Below are positions 1 through 7,010 of a DNA stretch of 32,694 nt, in pieces. The DNA comes from Methanocalculus natronophilus (GTDB taxonomy: Archaea; Halobacteriota; Methanomicrobia; Methanomicrobiales; Methanocorpusculaceae): contig NZ_JBCEXH010000012.1 of assembly GCF_038751955.1 (NCBI RefSeq), positions 1 through 32,694 on the forward strand, in the 5' to 3' direction. The notes beneath the pieces were generated by a model, which was given only the letters and a program-made list of their open reading frames with translations, did no database searches and was not told where the DNA came from. The translations under genes were made by a program, and so were the position numbers. Position 1 is the stretch's first letter. Each line of letters starts with the position of its first letter.

Positions 1-305
1 GCCGCAGATGCTGGCGCGGGAGGGGCGGGAATGCTCCGGGGGCAGCCAGAGGAGATACGCCCCGATTCCTTTGGAATCGCCTTTCAGGTTGCTCTCTCGA
101 GCAAGAGCTTATCACCTCTGTTCTGCCTGGTCCCTTCGCTGACCCCGCCCCCCTATACCCGCGCCGCATGTGCTTCCAGTTGCTCCCAATGATCCCGGTT
201 GTTGTATCGTGCTCTCTACCCGGGATCTTTTCACGGGATCTTTTCCCATGCTCCGAAGAATTCAGAAAAACCCTCGTGATCGGAGTTTTTTGGAGAAGAG
301 TCATA
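1..305 (+). repeat. Dispersed structured repeat, copy 1 (left end cut by window)
   Basis: This copy is near-identical to stretches at 2797-3109 and 7090-7275. It contains strong potential RNA/DNA folds. Arm 4-29 (GCAGATGC, GGCGCGGG, GGGGCGGG) can pair with 144-173 (CCCGCCCC, CCCGCGCC, GCATGTGC), with one mismatch and small internal loops. Inside are a CGATTCC/GGAATCG hairpin (63-79) and a TTGCTC/GAGCAA hairpin with a 4-base loop (89-104). The tail from about 175 to 305 is shared only with copy 2. It lies just upstream of the nitroreductase-like gene. No protein is supported in it. Confidence 0.85.
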
Positions 306-352
306 ATAATTATCGTCTTATCTGGCACAGACTCTTTCAGGATATGGTATTC

Positions 353-949
353 ATGAGTGACTGCATCAGAACGCTGACACAACAGAGCAGGAGCACCCGC
401 CGTTTCCAGGAAGATCACTTGCTTTCCCGCGACCAGCTTACAGGACTCATCGATATTGCCAGGTTCTGCCCGTCTGCCAGGAACCGGCAGCCGCTTCGGT
501 ATATCATCTCGGTTGATCCTGACCAGACTCATGCTATCTGTTCCCTCCTTCTCTGGGCGCTTGATCTCCCTGAGTGGGACGGGCCTGTTGCTGGTGAGCG
601 GCCCCCTGCGTATATCACGATTCTTGCATCTGTCGATTGCAGCCCGGATCCTGCAATTGATCTTGGGATTGCCGCCCAGACGATCCTCCTTGCTGCTGCT
701 GAAGAGGGTATTGCGGGTTGCATCTTCGGATCAGTGCAGAAGTCCGGGCTTCGCCGCCTGCTGCAGGTTCCAGCAGAGATGGAGATTCTGCTCGTTGTAG
801 CACTCGGCTATCCGGCAGAAGAGATCCGGCTTGAGCCGCTCCCGCCCAATGGAGATACCCGGTACTGGCGATCACCTGATGGTATCCACCATGTCCCGAA
901 GCGGGCGCTAGAGGATTGTATTATTCATCAGGGAGAGCAGGCAGATTAG
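353..949 (+). CDS. Nitroreductase-family flavoprotein
   Basis: Predicted FMN-dependent NAD(P)H oxidoreductase of the nitroreductase superfamily; the substrate is unknown. From the ATG at 353 the protein has 198 residues, close to the usual 170-220. The N-terminus has the family signature: STRRF, then a segment with CPSARNRQP that matches the FMN-phosphate/ribityl contact region. The middle (DLGIAAQTILLAAAEEGIAG) is the dimer-helix segment, and the GYPAEE near the C-terminus is typical. The reading frame is open further upstream to 170, but that part translates the structured repeat, so 353 is the better start. The ribosome site (AGGA about ten bases upstream) is only fair. It is transcribed toward ftr and ends 185 bases from the ftr stop. 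Family assignment is confident, function is not. Confidence 0.8.
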   Translation: MSDCIRTLTQQSRSTRRFQEDHLLSRDQLTGLIDIARFCPSARNRQPLRYIISVDPDQTHAICSLLLWALDLPEWDGPVAGERPPAYITILASVDCSPDPAIDLGIAAQTILLAAAEEGIAGCIFGSVQKSGLRRLLQVPAEMEILLVVALGYPAEEIRLEPLPPNGDTRYWRSPDGIHHVPKRALEDCIIHQGEQAD

Positions 950-1026
950 GCAGAGGCAGGGGTCGATCAGTTATGAAGCGGTGCTCGACTGCAATCGCGT
1001 GATAGAATACAGTGGGGCGGAAATCT

Positions 1027-1040
1027 GCTAAAATTTTAGC
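1027..1040. other. Perfect 14-bp palindrome between convergent genes
   Basis: GCTAAAATTTTAGC is its own reverse complement. It lies between the convergent ends of the nitroreductase gene and ftr. It has no loop, so it is not a conventional hairpin; a protein-binding site is possible but unproven. Confidence 0.5.
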
Positions 1041-1044
1041 GTGA

Positions 1045-1061
1045 AGGTAAAAAACCCTACC
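1045..1061 (-). terminator. U-tract terminator downstream of ftr
   Basis: Read on the - strand this is GGTAGGG followed by six T residues, about 80 bases after the ftr stop codon. Archaeal transcription commonly ends at such T-runs without a strong hairpin. Confidence 0.5.
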
Positions 1062-1134
1062 AGACATCTCTCTTGTTTCGCATTCTGATATGGCCGCTGC
1101 CCTCTCTCTTTCTTGCCTCCAGCTCTCTTCTCTC

Positions 1135-2016
1135 TCAGAAGAGATCATGGAGTGCAAACCGGTGCGGTCCGAGCCTGCCATCAAAATTCGATGCCCCGAT
1201 GGCAAGGACTCCGCCCGTTGCTACGGCGGCTGTAATACCTGCTTTCATGGCCGACTGAATCGCATCCCCGCCGATCCCGTTGATGACGATCTCATAGATT
1301 GTCGTCACGCCATCCGGGACCTGTGAACCTTGCACCGTTTCCCTGAGTGCCGGGCAGAGGCGGTGGTTTGTGCTTGCTGGCATCGGGAAGCGGTAGTTGC
1401 TGCACCCGACTTTTGACCCGCTCCCGACAATTCCTCCGGCAAAACTCGTGATGACGCCTAGGAGGGGATTGATTGCCTCAACTGCTGCTTCTGCTGCGGC
1501 AAGTGCGTCTCTCTGGTTATCACTCATAACGAGGAAGTTGCCTCCTGCAATCCCCTTCACGGTTCCAAACCGTTCTTCCCCGATATAGTATCCTTCCATC
1601 ACGGGTATCTTCCAGCACTGCCTCCCGCCAACAGTGCAGCGCTCCTCGTACCCGTCCCCGAAATAATGCATCCGGGTAAAAAAGCGATCAACCGCATCCG
1701 GCAGGCCGTCATAGGCTGATGCGGTCGGTGCAGGGAGGATGCACTGGGATATCCGGTCTGCGACAAGGGATCGCATCTGCTTTTTTTCGCCACAGATCAG
1801 GATCGAGACGCCGGGCCTGCCATCTGGCGTATCGGTATATTCACCTTCGATCCCTGCCTCGCAGGGACAGTAGATTTTTGATGTCGCAAAGCCGGCTGCC
1901 TCCCCAGCAGCCACATAGGCCCATTTCAGGGAGTCGGCTGTGACGATCACCCGTGATACCCAGATTGGGAAGGCTTCAGCAAAGGTATCAAGGATGACTG
2001 TATCGTTACGCTGCAT
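1135..2016 (-). CDS. ftr: Formylmethanofuran:tetrahydromethanopterin formyltransferase
   Basis: Cytosolic enzyme of the second step of CO2-reducing methanogenesis: it moves the formyl group from formylmethanofuran to tetrahydromethanopterin. The protein matches Ftr over its length: DTFAEAFP near the N-terminus, GFATS, the CPCEAGIE block, ETPDGRPGV-like TPDGRPGV, GLPDA, the PVMEGYYIGEE block, IAGGN, a GGIVGSGSKVG block and the C-terminal HDLF. The annotated frame could begin with GTG at 2028, overlapping the upstream stop codon. However, AGAGGGTGA at 2033-2025 is a good ribosome site eight bases before the ATG at 2016, and that start gives 293 residues with the same N-terminal length as known Ftr proteins. 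It is translationally coupled to the folate cyclo-ligase gene just upstream. Methanogens can carry more than one ftr; whether this is the main copy cannot be told here. Confidence 0.95.
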   Translation of the reverse strand: MQRNDTVILDTFAEAFPIWVSRVIVTADSLKWAYVAAGEAAGFATSKIYCPCEAGIEGEYTDTPDGRPGVSILICGEKKQMRSLVADRISQCILPAPTASAYDGLPDAVDRFFTRMHYFGDGYEERCTVGGRQCWKIPVMEGYYIGEERFGTVKGIAGGNFLVMSDNQRDALAAAEAAVEAINPLLGVITSFAGGIVGSGSKVGCSNYRFPMPASTNHRLCPALRETVQGSQVPDGVTTIYEIVINGIGGDAIQSAMKAGITAAVATGGVLAIGASNFDGRLGPHRFALHDLF

Positions 2017-2024
2017 GGAGCAAT

Positions 2025-2033
2025 TCACCCTCT
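2025..2033 (-). promoter_or_regulatory. Ribosome binding site that fixes the ftr start
   Basis: AGAGGGTGA on the - strand ends eight bases before the ATG at 2016. It overlaps the stop codon of the upstream cyclo-ligase gene, which suggests coupled translation. Confidence 0.7.
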
Positions 2034-2591
2034 TTTGTAGACAACCCCGTCTTCTGTTATGATTGCATCCATGATGATGTCATGGGGATCCAGTGGCAGC
2101 GCCTCGATCTCCTGGAAGGCAAAGGCGATGCCGATCTTTCTGATCTCAGGATGCATCGAGAGGAACCTGTCATAATAGCCTGCACCATACCCGATACGCC
2201 CGCCACGGCGGTCAAACCCGAGCATCGGCAGGATGATGGTGTCGACATCCTCCCCACGGGCCGGGATCTCGCTTCCGATTGGCTCTGGAACACCGAATGT
2301 ACTTGGGATCAGAACACCCATGTCTTCCAGGTACGAGAGGCGAAGGGTGTAATCTTCTTTCTGGATGATCGGGACAATGACCGGGTTTTTGTATGCAAGG
2401 AGCATCGTGATGAGCGGAACTGTGTTCACCTCCTTCTCTTTTGAGGTATAGACCATCACCGTCTCCTTTGGCTGGATCATCTTCATCAGGTGTGAACAGA
2501 TCCGCCTGCTCTTTTCAAACCGCTCATCCGGGGTTTGAAGTTCTTTCCTCTGCCTGAGAATATTCCGTATCGTCTCCTTATCTTCAGCCAT
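2025..2591 (-). CDS. 5-formyltetrahydrofolate cyclo-ligase family protein
   Basis: ATP-dependent enzyme family that converts 5-formyl-tetrahydrofolate to the 5,10-methenyl form. In a methanogen the substrate may be a folate or a tetrahydropterin relative. The 188-residue protein has the family pattern: basic N-terminal helix, a TVMVYTSKEKEVNT strand-helix segment, the conserved LPMLGFDRRGGRIGYGAG block with YYDRFL (Mg-ATP and substrate site), KIGIAFAFQ, and a C-terminal LPLDPHDIIMDAIIT. Several upstream start codons exist (TTG 2606, GTG 2603, ATG 2600). A GGTGAT site seven bases before the ATG at 2591 makes MAEDKET the likely start. A TATA box lies at about 2627-2636. It is the first gene of a two-gene unit with ftr, linking C1-carrier repair to C1 transfer. 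Confidence 0.9.
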   Translation of the reverse strand: MAEDKETIRNILRQRKELQTPDERFEKSRRICSHLMKMIQPKETVMVYTSKEKEVNTVPLITMLLAYKNPVIVPIIQKEDYTLRLSYLEDMGVLIPSTFGVPEPIGSEIPARGEDVDTIILPMLGFDRRGGRIGYGAGYYDRFLSMHPEIRKIGIAFAFQEIEALPLDPHDIIMDAIITEDGVVYKRG

Positions 2592-2626
2592 GGGACGCAT
2601 CACCAATGGCAGTAGTATATCCGGAA

Positions 2627-2636
2627 GGTATAAAAA
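2627..2636 (-). promoter_or_regulatory. TATA box of the cyclo-ligase/ftr unit
   Basis: On the - strand the sequence is TTTTTATACC. Its centre is about 25 bases before position 2606, giving a short leader of about 15 bases that contains the GGTGAT ribosome site. Confidence 0.6.
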
Positions 2637-2740
2637 TGGTTCTTCTCCGGCTTCAGCCTTTTAAGAGTATTCGTGGTAAAAGAATCAGAGACAGGTATGG
2701 AGTTACGTTGGAGATTGGCTCTCGTACTCGCGTGTCAGAA

Positions 2741-3109
2741 TCCCCACCGCCCCGGACCCGTCCGCAAATGCTTCGCAAGGGATGTTGAGCTGGATTGCCG
2801 CAGATGCTGGCGCGGGAGGGGCGGGAATGCTCCGGGGGCAGCCAGAGGAGATACGCCCCGAAACCTTCGGAATCGCCTTTCAGGTTGCTCTGATGAGCAA
2901 GAGCTTATCACCTCTCTCTGCCTGATCCCCATCACCTGACCCGCCCCCCGATACCCGCGCCGCATGTGCTTCCAGTTGCTCCCAATGATCCCGGTCGTTG
3001 CATCAGGATCTCTACCCGGGCAATCTATCGTGCTCTCTTCCCGGGATCTTTTCCCATGCTCCGAAAATGCAGGAAAATTCTCGTGATCAGAATTGTGGAG
3101 AATGAGTCA
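2741..3109 (+). repeat. Dispersed structured repeat, copy 2 (uninterrupted)
   Basis: This is the most complete copy. A leading block at 2741-2782 (CCCCACCGCCCCGG followed by CCGTCCGCAAATGCTTCGCA) matches the sequence on both sides of the group II intron in copy 3. A core at 2797-2985 matches copies 1 and 3, and a tail to about 3109 matches copy 1 only. The long pairing arms are kept, as is the TTGCTC/GAGCAA hairpin, here with loop TGAT instead of TCTC. The upstream hairpin has changed to CCGAA/TTCGG. With the next two entries it fills most of the 900-base gap between the cyclo-ligase and permease genes. Confidence 0.85.
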
Positions 3110-3153
3110 GTTTGTGTAAGGTTTGTGTAAGGTTTGTGTAAGGTTTGTGTAAG
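3110..3153 (+). repeat. Four perfect 11-bp tandem repeats
   Basis: The unit GTTTGTGTAAG occurs four times in a row without a mismatch. It begins exactly where the homology of repeat copy 2 fades. A related motif, TTGTGTAAAC, occurs as spaced direct repeats upstream of tupA at 7332-7368. It has no spacers and is not a CRISPR. Confidence 0.9.
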
Positions 3154-3210
3154 AACAGAGCAAGGTATCTCCTGGTCATGGAGTGATCGCACATATGCCT
3201 TGATAGAGCC

Positions 3211-3333
3211 GGTCACCGAACATCCTCCGGGGGGGGCACTGCCATCCCCCCTTCGGAGTTCGGCGAAGGTGACCTGTCGGTCACCATGCGGGGCTTACCG
3301 CCCCGCCAGGAAGGATAGATGGCGCTTCGCGCC
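3211..3333. repeat. Cluster of strong inverted repeats
   Basis: Several GC-rich hairpins follow one another. GGTCACC (3211) can pair with GGTGACC (3268), enclosing CTCCG plus a G-run (3225-3236) that pairs with a C-run plus CGGAG (3246-3258). GGTGACC (3268) can instead pair with GGTCACC (3279) across four bases. GCGGGGC/GCCCCGC follows at about 3288-3306, and GGCGC/GCGCC at 3321-3333. The two GGTCACC arms compete for one partner, so alternative folds are possible. It lies 170-290 bases beyond the permease stop codon. No reading frame here looks real. Confidence 0.8.
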
Positions 3334-3451
3334 TACTTCTTGTTACCTGGTCGCTCTCCTCTTCAACCACAGTATCCCATGCACTGTCGCTTGTGTGGAA
3401 AAGGTATCTGCTGTGAGGATGAAACCAGAATATTCAGCCGATATTTGCCTG

Positions 3452-3496
3452 GAATTCAGAAAGTCTGGCGATCAGAAATTCTGAGAAGAGTCATAT
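3452..3496 (+). repeat. Extra fragment of the dispersed-repeat tail
   Basis: GAATTCAGAAA followed by a GATCAGAA-like stretch and GAGAAGAGTCAT matches, with gaps, the tail of copy 1 at about 258-306. It is a partial third occurrence of the tail, directly downstream of the permease stop codon. The match is short and imperfect. Confidence 0.5.
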
Positions 3497-3501
3497 TTGA
3501 T

Positions 3502-4641
3502 TCATCCTTTTGCAGCATCATCTTCGCTCTTCTGTTTGCCGAGGATGTATGCCAGGATCATCCCGAGTATAAAAGCCGGGGTGATGCCACTGATGAGCGT
3601 TATGATGCCGATGAAGATGGTGACCGGGTAGGAGTCGGTTTGTATCCCGTGTTTCCCAAGTTCGAGAGCGACAAAGACGAGGAGGCCGCCAAAGATACCA
3701 TAGGGGATCAGGGTCAGGACTTCCGGGGGTGCAAAGGCGACTGCAAATCCGATGATGATGAGCCCGGCGATGATGTTTGCCCCGCCGGTCCGTGCTCCAA
3801 ACCTGTACATGGCGGCGAGTCCCCCGGCACCGTGGCACATCGGGAACCCGCCGAGCGGGGCAGTGATCAGGTTCATTATGCCGGTTGTCTTTGCCAGCCG
3901 GTCAGGTTTTACCTCGTGCCTGAAGAGATCAAGGGTGAGGAGGGATGTGGCGAGGATCGCATTTCCAAGTGTCAGGGGGATCTGGGGGATCACCAGGTGA
4001 ATGGTGGCAAAGAGCCAGTCGCCTGAGAGAGGGATAATCAGTTCAGGGATCGGAATCATTCTGAGTGGCGGCATCCCGGTCATGATGATGCCTGCGGCAA
4101 GACCAATTCCGATGACGACAAGTGACGAAATATCCGGGATCTTCCTCCATGTTGCTCCAAGAAAGAAGATGACCACGATTCCAATGGCAAGAGCGGCAAA
4201 GAAGATGTCTGCTACGATATAGCCTAATGACGTCCTGAGCAGGAGCAGGGCAAGGCCCACCTGGATCCCCCTGATGACGCTCTCAGGGATGACCCGCCTG
4301 ATCCGCTCCATCCCCTTCACCATACCGAATGCGAGGAATAAGATCCCGATGATGATCCCGGAGGCTGCAATCTCGCCTGCTGTCAGTCCTTCGGCAATGG
4401 CAATGGCGCCGATTGCCTTCATCGGCTCAATCGGGATTGGGAGTTTGTAATAGAAGCCTGCGATGATGAACCAGAGGCCGACCCCGAGGAATGCATAACT
4501 GACATTCACCTGGGCGGCTATCCCTGCTCCAAGGATGATCGGAAATATTGTCCCAAAATCGCCGACAGACCCTGCAAGCTCCCTGAGGGAGAACCGGATG
4601 CCGTCTTCGCCTTCCCTCTCCCCTGGCCTACTGCTCTCCAT
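3502..4641 (-). CDS. MOT1-family molybdate (or sulfate) permease
   Basis: Predicted integral membrane transporter of the MOT1/putative sulfate transporter family, importing molybdate or a related oxyanion. The 379-residue protein carries the three family hallmarks. ELAGSVGDFGTIFPIIL lies at about residues 21-37. A P-rich PIPIEPMKAIGAIAIAEG lies at 68-85. A GFPMCHGAGGLAAMYRFGAR block lies in the C-terminal half. About ten hydrophobic segments fill the rest. It has a charged 15-residue N-terminus and a short-spaced GAGGAT ribosome site before ATG 4641. Before the group II intron arrived it was a close divergent neighbour of tupABC, which supports a Mo/W uptake role serving formylmethanofuran dehydrogenase. 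Sulfate as substrate cannot be excluded from sequence. Confidence 0.85.
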   Translation of the reverse strand: MESSRPGEREGEDGIRFSLRELAGSVGDFGTIFPIILGAGIAAQVNVSYAFLGVGLWFIIAGFYYKLPIPIEPMKAIGAIAIAEGLTAGEIAASGIIIGILFLAFGMVKGMERIRRVIPESVIRGIQVGLALLLLRTSLGYIVADIFFAALAIGIVVIFFLGATWRKIPDISSLVVIGIGLAAGIIMTGMPPLRMIPIPELIIPLSGDWLFATIHLVIPQIPLTLGNAILATSLLTLDLFRHEVKPDRLAKTTGIMNLITAPLGGFPMCHGAGGLAAMYRFGARTGGANIIAGLIIIGFAVAFAPPEVLTLIPYGIFGGLLVFVALELGKHGIQTDSYPVTIFIGIITLISGITPAFILGMILAYILGKQKSEDDAAKG

Positions 4642-4881
4642 ATCCTCTTCAAACCGGGTATTGGCTGCACTATGTCAAAAGGATTCTGCTGGGAGTTTTT
4701 GTTCTTCTCTGGCTTTCTGAAGGGTCGTGCTATCATTTTTGTGACTAATTTGCACGTGATCTCTCCTTGCTCTATGTGCACTTCTACGTTATTCATTGTA
4801 CCATTCGTTGCACAATCACCGGAATTGCATACCTGCATGCAAGAGCAATGCACGTACACAGTGATGATTATCAGGAGTGCC

Positions 4882-4892
4882 CCCCACCGCCC
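4882..4892 (+). repeat. Left exon fragment of repeat copy 3
   Basis: CCCCACCGCCC, ending at the intron junction, matches 2742-2752 of the uninterrupted copy. Joining it to 7011 onward restores the copy 2 sequence with single-base differences. Confidence 0.8.
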
Positions 4893-4930
4893 GTCGAATA
4901 ACAAGGCGGGATTACTCCCGCCCCGTCTTC
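4893..4930 (-). ncRNA. Group II intron domain VI and 3' splice site
   Basis: On the - strand a stem of CGGGGCGGGA with TCCCGCCTTG around a GTAA loop is followed by TTATTCGAC. The A in TTATTC is seven bases from the intron end, the usual branch-point distance. The intron ends in AC. Confidence 0.75.
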
Positions 4931-4933
4931 CAA

Positions 4934-4967
4934 GAACCGGACTTGCGACTTTCACCGCATCCGGCTC
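4934..4967 (-). ncRNA. Group II intron domain V
   Basis: The - strand begins GAGCCGGATGCGG, contains GAAAGTCGC in the loop region and ends GTCCGGTTC. It forms a 34-nt hairpin that matches the catalytic domain V consensus. The maturase stop codon TGA overlaps its first two bases. Confidence 0.9.
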
Positions 4968-6459
4968 ACGCATTCCTCAACCCATTGCTGGGCGGTAACG
5001 CAAAATAGGATAATTTGGTTTGAATCCATGGTGTCTGTCTTGTCATGCGCTCTTTTCTCTCCAGAAAGTAATTCCTTTCGAGATATGGATTCGCATCGAG
5101 TTTAGGGTGACTGTGTCTCCGGATTGATGCATCAGAGAATTGGAGGAGGGTGTTTTCCTGTGTCTGGAAAACCCAGTTCCTGTTCCCTTCAGATTTCCAG
5201 TATCTGTCTACAATCCATTTGAATCCCTTGTCAGAGTGTCGTCGTTTTCCCCATTGCCATGTTACGATCCAGAGGTATTTGTCCAGTTTCTTAAATGTCT
5301 GTTTGGCGACAATATGACGATGGTAGTTTGCCCATCCTCGTATAATTGGGTTTAATGTCTTTATCAGGTCGTCCTGTGACCAGGCTTGCGCCTTTTTTGT
5401 CACAGTTTTGATTTTGTCAGTGATCGATTTAATTGACATCTTTGATGGTTTGGTCAGGAATTTACCTTTGTATTTCCGGAAATTGTATCCGAGAAAATCA
5501 AAACCATCGCCAATGTGTGTGATCAACGTCTTCTCTTCCGATAGTGTTAACCCTCTCTTCGCGAGAAATCTCTGTATGACGTTCCTGGCTGCCTCTGCGA
5601 TCTCTTTCGTAGGAGCAGTTACCAGGAAATCATCTGCATATCGGATAAAATGAACTTTCATCCGTGGGAACTCTGCTTTAAGGACGTTTTCTAACCCGTC
5701 CAGCGTCATATTCGCGAGAATTGGGGAAAAAAGCCCACCCTGCGGAGTACCTTTGTCTGTCGGATAGAGTGTCTGATCGAAGACATATCCCGATTTGAGA
5801 AACTGGGTGAGGACCGATTGATCCATGGGTATATGTTCCTTGAGCCAATCGTGGAGGATGTTATCAAAACATCCGCGAATATCGCCTTCAAGGATGTATG
5901 GGGAGGACGTCTTTTTTCCAAGGCATTTGAATGCGTATTCTGACGCATCCTGTGCTGATCGGAAGAGTCTGAATCCAAATGATCGTGGATCTGCTGTCGT
6001 CTCTGCAATCGGCTGGAGAGCCAGACCATAGAGTGCCTGCATTGCGCGATCATACATTGTTGGAATCGAGATCGGACGTTTAGTATCCTTCCCTGGTTTA
6101 GGGATGTAGATGCGTCGTAATGGTTGCGCGCGATACTGTTTGTCAGTGAGCCTCAGGGCTGCCTTCATCTTCTCAGATGGGGAGTTCCAGAGTTCTCCAT
6201 CAATGCCTGGGGTACGCTTTCCCTTGTTCTGAGTCACGATTCGTACTGCCAGCATTTTTGCTGAGAGCGAGTGTGTCAACAGATAACTCAGACGTTTAAC
6301 CAGATTCCATTTTCCTTCTTGTGTTGCCTTTGCAATCCGGATCTGTAGCCGATTAACGGTGGATTTGACTTTGTCCCAGTCAATGGAGTTCCATTGCCGG
6401 GCGAGATCCTTGTCAGTATGTTTCTCGTCTTGTGACGTCGTTGAATGACATACTTTCAT
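4966..6459 (-). CDS. Group II intron reverse transcriptase/maturase
   Basis: Intron-encoded protein that binds the intron RNA, assists splicing and copies it into DNA during retrohoming. From the ATG at 6459 it has 497 residues. GAAGGAAGG seven bases upstream selects this start over a longer open frame to 6525. The N-terminal RT-0 region (WNSIDWDKV) is followed by finger/palm motifs: LRRIYIPKPGK, EGDIRGCFDNI (first catalytic Asp near 193), GTPQGGLFSPILAN (near 237-250) and YADD (274-277). The thumb/maturase domain X spans about 320-385 (FLGYNFRKY, IIRGWANYHRH). The C-terminal DNA-binding region keeps SIRRHSHPKLDANPY, but no HNH endonuclease with its Cys/His pairs follows. The enzyme therefore looks complete for RT and maturase but endonuclease-minus. 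Confidence 0.95.
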   Translation of the reverse strand: MKVCHSTTSQDEKHTDKDLARQWNSIDWDKVKSTVNRLQIRIAKATQEGKWNLVKRLSYLLTHSLSAKMLAVRIVTQNKGKRTPGIDGELWNSPSEKMKAALRLTDKQYRAQPLRRIYIPKPGKDTKRPISIPTMYDRAMQALYGLALQPIAETTADPRSFGFRLFRSAQDASEYAFKCLGKKTSSPYILEGDIRGCFDNILHDWLKEHIPMDQSVLTQFLKSGYVFDQTLYPTDKGTPQGGLFSPILANMTLDGLENVLKAEFPRMKVHFIRYADDFLVTAPTKEIAEAARNVIQRFLAKRGLTLSEEKTLITHIGDGFDFLGYNFRKYKGKFLTKPSKMSIKSITDKIKTVTKKAQAWSQDDLIKTLNPIIRGWANYHRHIVAKQTFKKLDKYLWIVTWQWGKRRHSDKGFKWIVDRYWKSEGNRNWVFQTQENTLLQFSDASIRRHSHPKLDANPYLERNYFLERKERMTRQTPWIQTKLSYFALPPSNGLRNA

Positions 6460-7010
6460 CGTTATACCTTCCTTCATTGCTTCGGAATACCCATCCCACG
6501 TCAGCACCCTTTCAGGTCGAGGCAATCGCCTCTATCCCGCTCATTACAAGCGGGCATTCGCTTCTTGGGACATCCTGTTCCGTCTACACCGTCTGTTGGT
6601 CTTGCGACCTCCATACCTCGATTGAGGAGTGTATACGGGTTTCCAAGTTCCGTATCGGAGATAATTATGAACGCTGTAGGAGTCATCTGTGAGCCGGGAA
6701 TCGTTTGTCTGCCTGTCATCCTATGGGACGTGTAGTGATGATCTGACTCCTTACCATTTTGGTTCGGGCGTGGTTACACCCTGGTTTCGCCTGTTGCGGA
6801 TTACGACCCTTTAACGATGATTCAACATGTGTTTCTCCATGGCGTTCTTTTCCTGGCAGATTGAACAGATCAGGGTTCTGTTCTTCTCCGCGTTGTTCCC
6901 TGGGCTTCACACCCTCCCGTTACCAGGAGCGCATGCCAAGGTAGGAACATCCCAGACAGATAGGATGGCGGATTTACCCGCAATCTCCGAGTACAGCTTT
7001 CTTGTCGCAC

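Larger units (their letters stand above)
4893..7010 (-). mobile_element. Group II intron (2118 bp), complete
   Basis: The element runs on the - strand. It starts with the group II 5' consensus GTGCGAC at 7010. It carries an intron-encoded reverse transcriptase/maturase in the domain IV position, then a canonical 34-nt domain V (4934-4967) and a domain VI hairpin. It ends with the AY rule (AC) at 4893, with a candidate bulged branch-point A seven bases from the end. The boundaries are independently confirmed: removing 4893-7010 joins CCCCACCGCCC to CGGCCCCGTCC, reproducing the empty site at 2742-2763 with one substitution. About 550 bases of domains I-III precede the reading frame. The intron sits inside a noncoding repeat, so splicing is not needed for any visible protein. 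Confidence 0.92.

Noticed and set aside
170-352. N-terminal extension of the nitroreductase-like protein
   Set aside because: It translates the noncoding structured repeat and has no counterpart in the family; ATG 353 gives the normal length.
3110-3153. Possible CRISPR-like array
   Set aside because: The 11-base units are directly adjacent with no spacers and no cas genes are near.
3319-4026. 235-residue + strand open frame
   Set aside because: It is antisense to the well-supported MOT1 permease, is full of Asp/Glu/Gly from antisense codons, and resembles no family.
4882-4895. CACCGCCCGTC resembles the 3' part of 16S rRNA
   Set aside because: The match is only about 11 bases and spans the intron junction; no rRNA sequence surrounds it.
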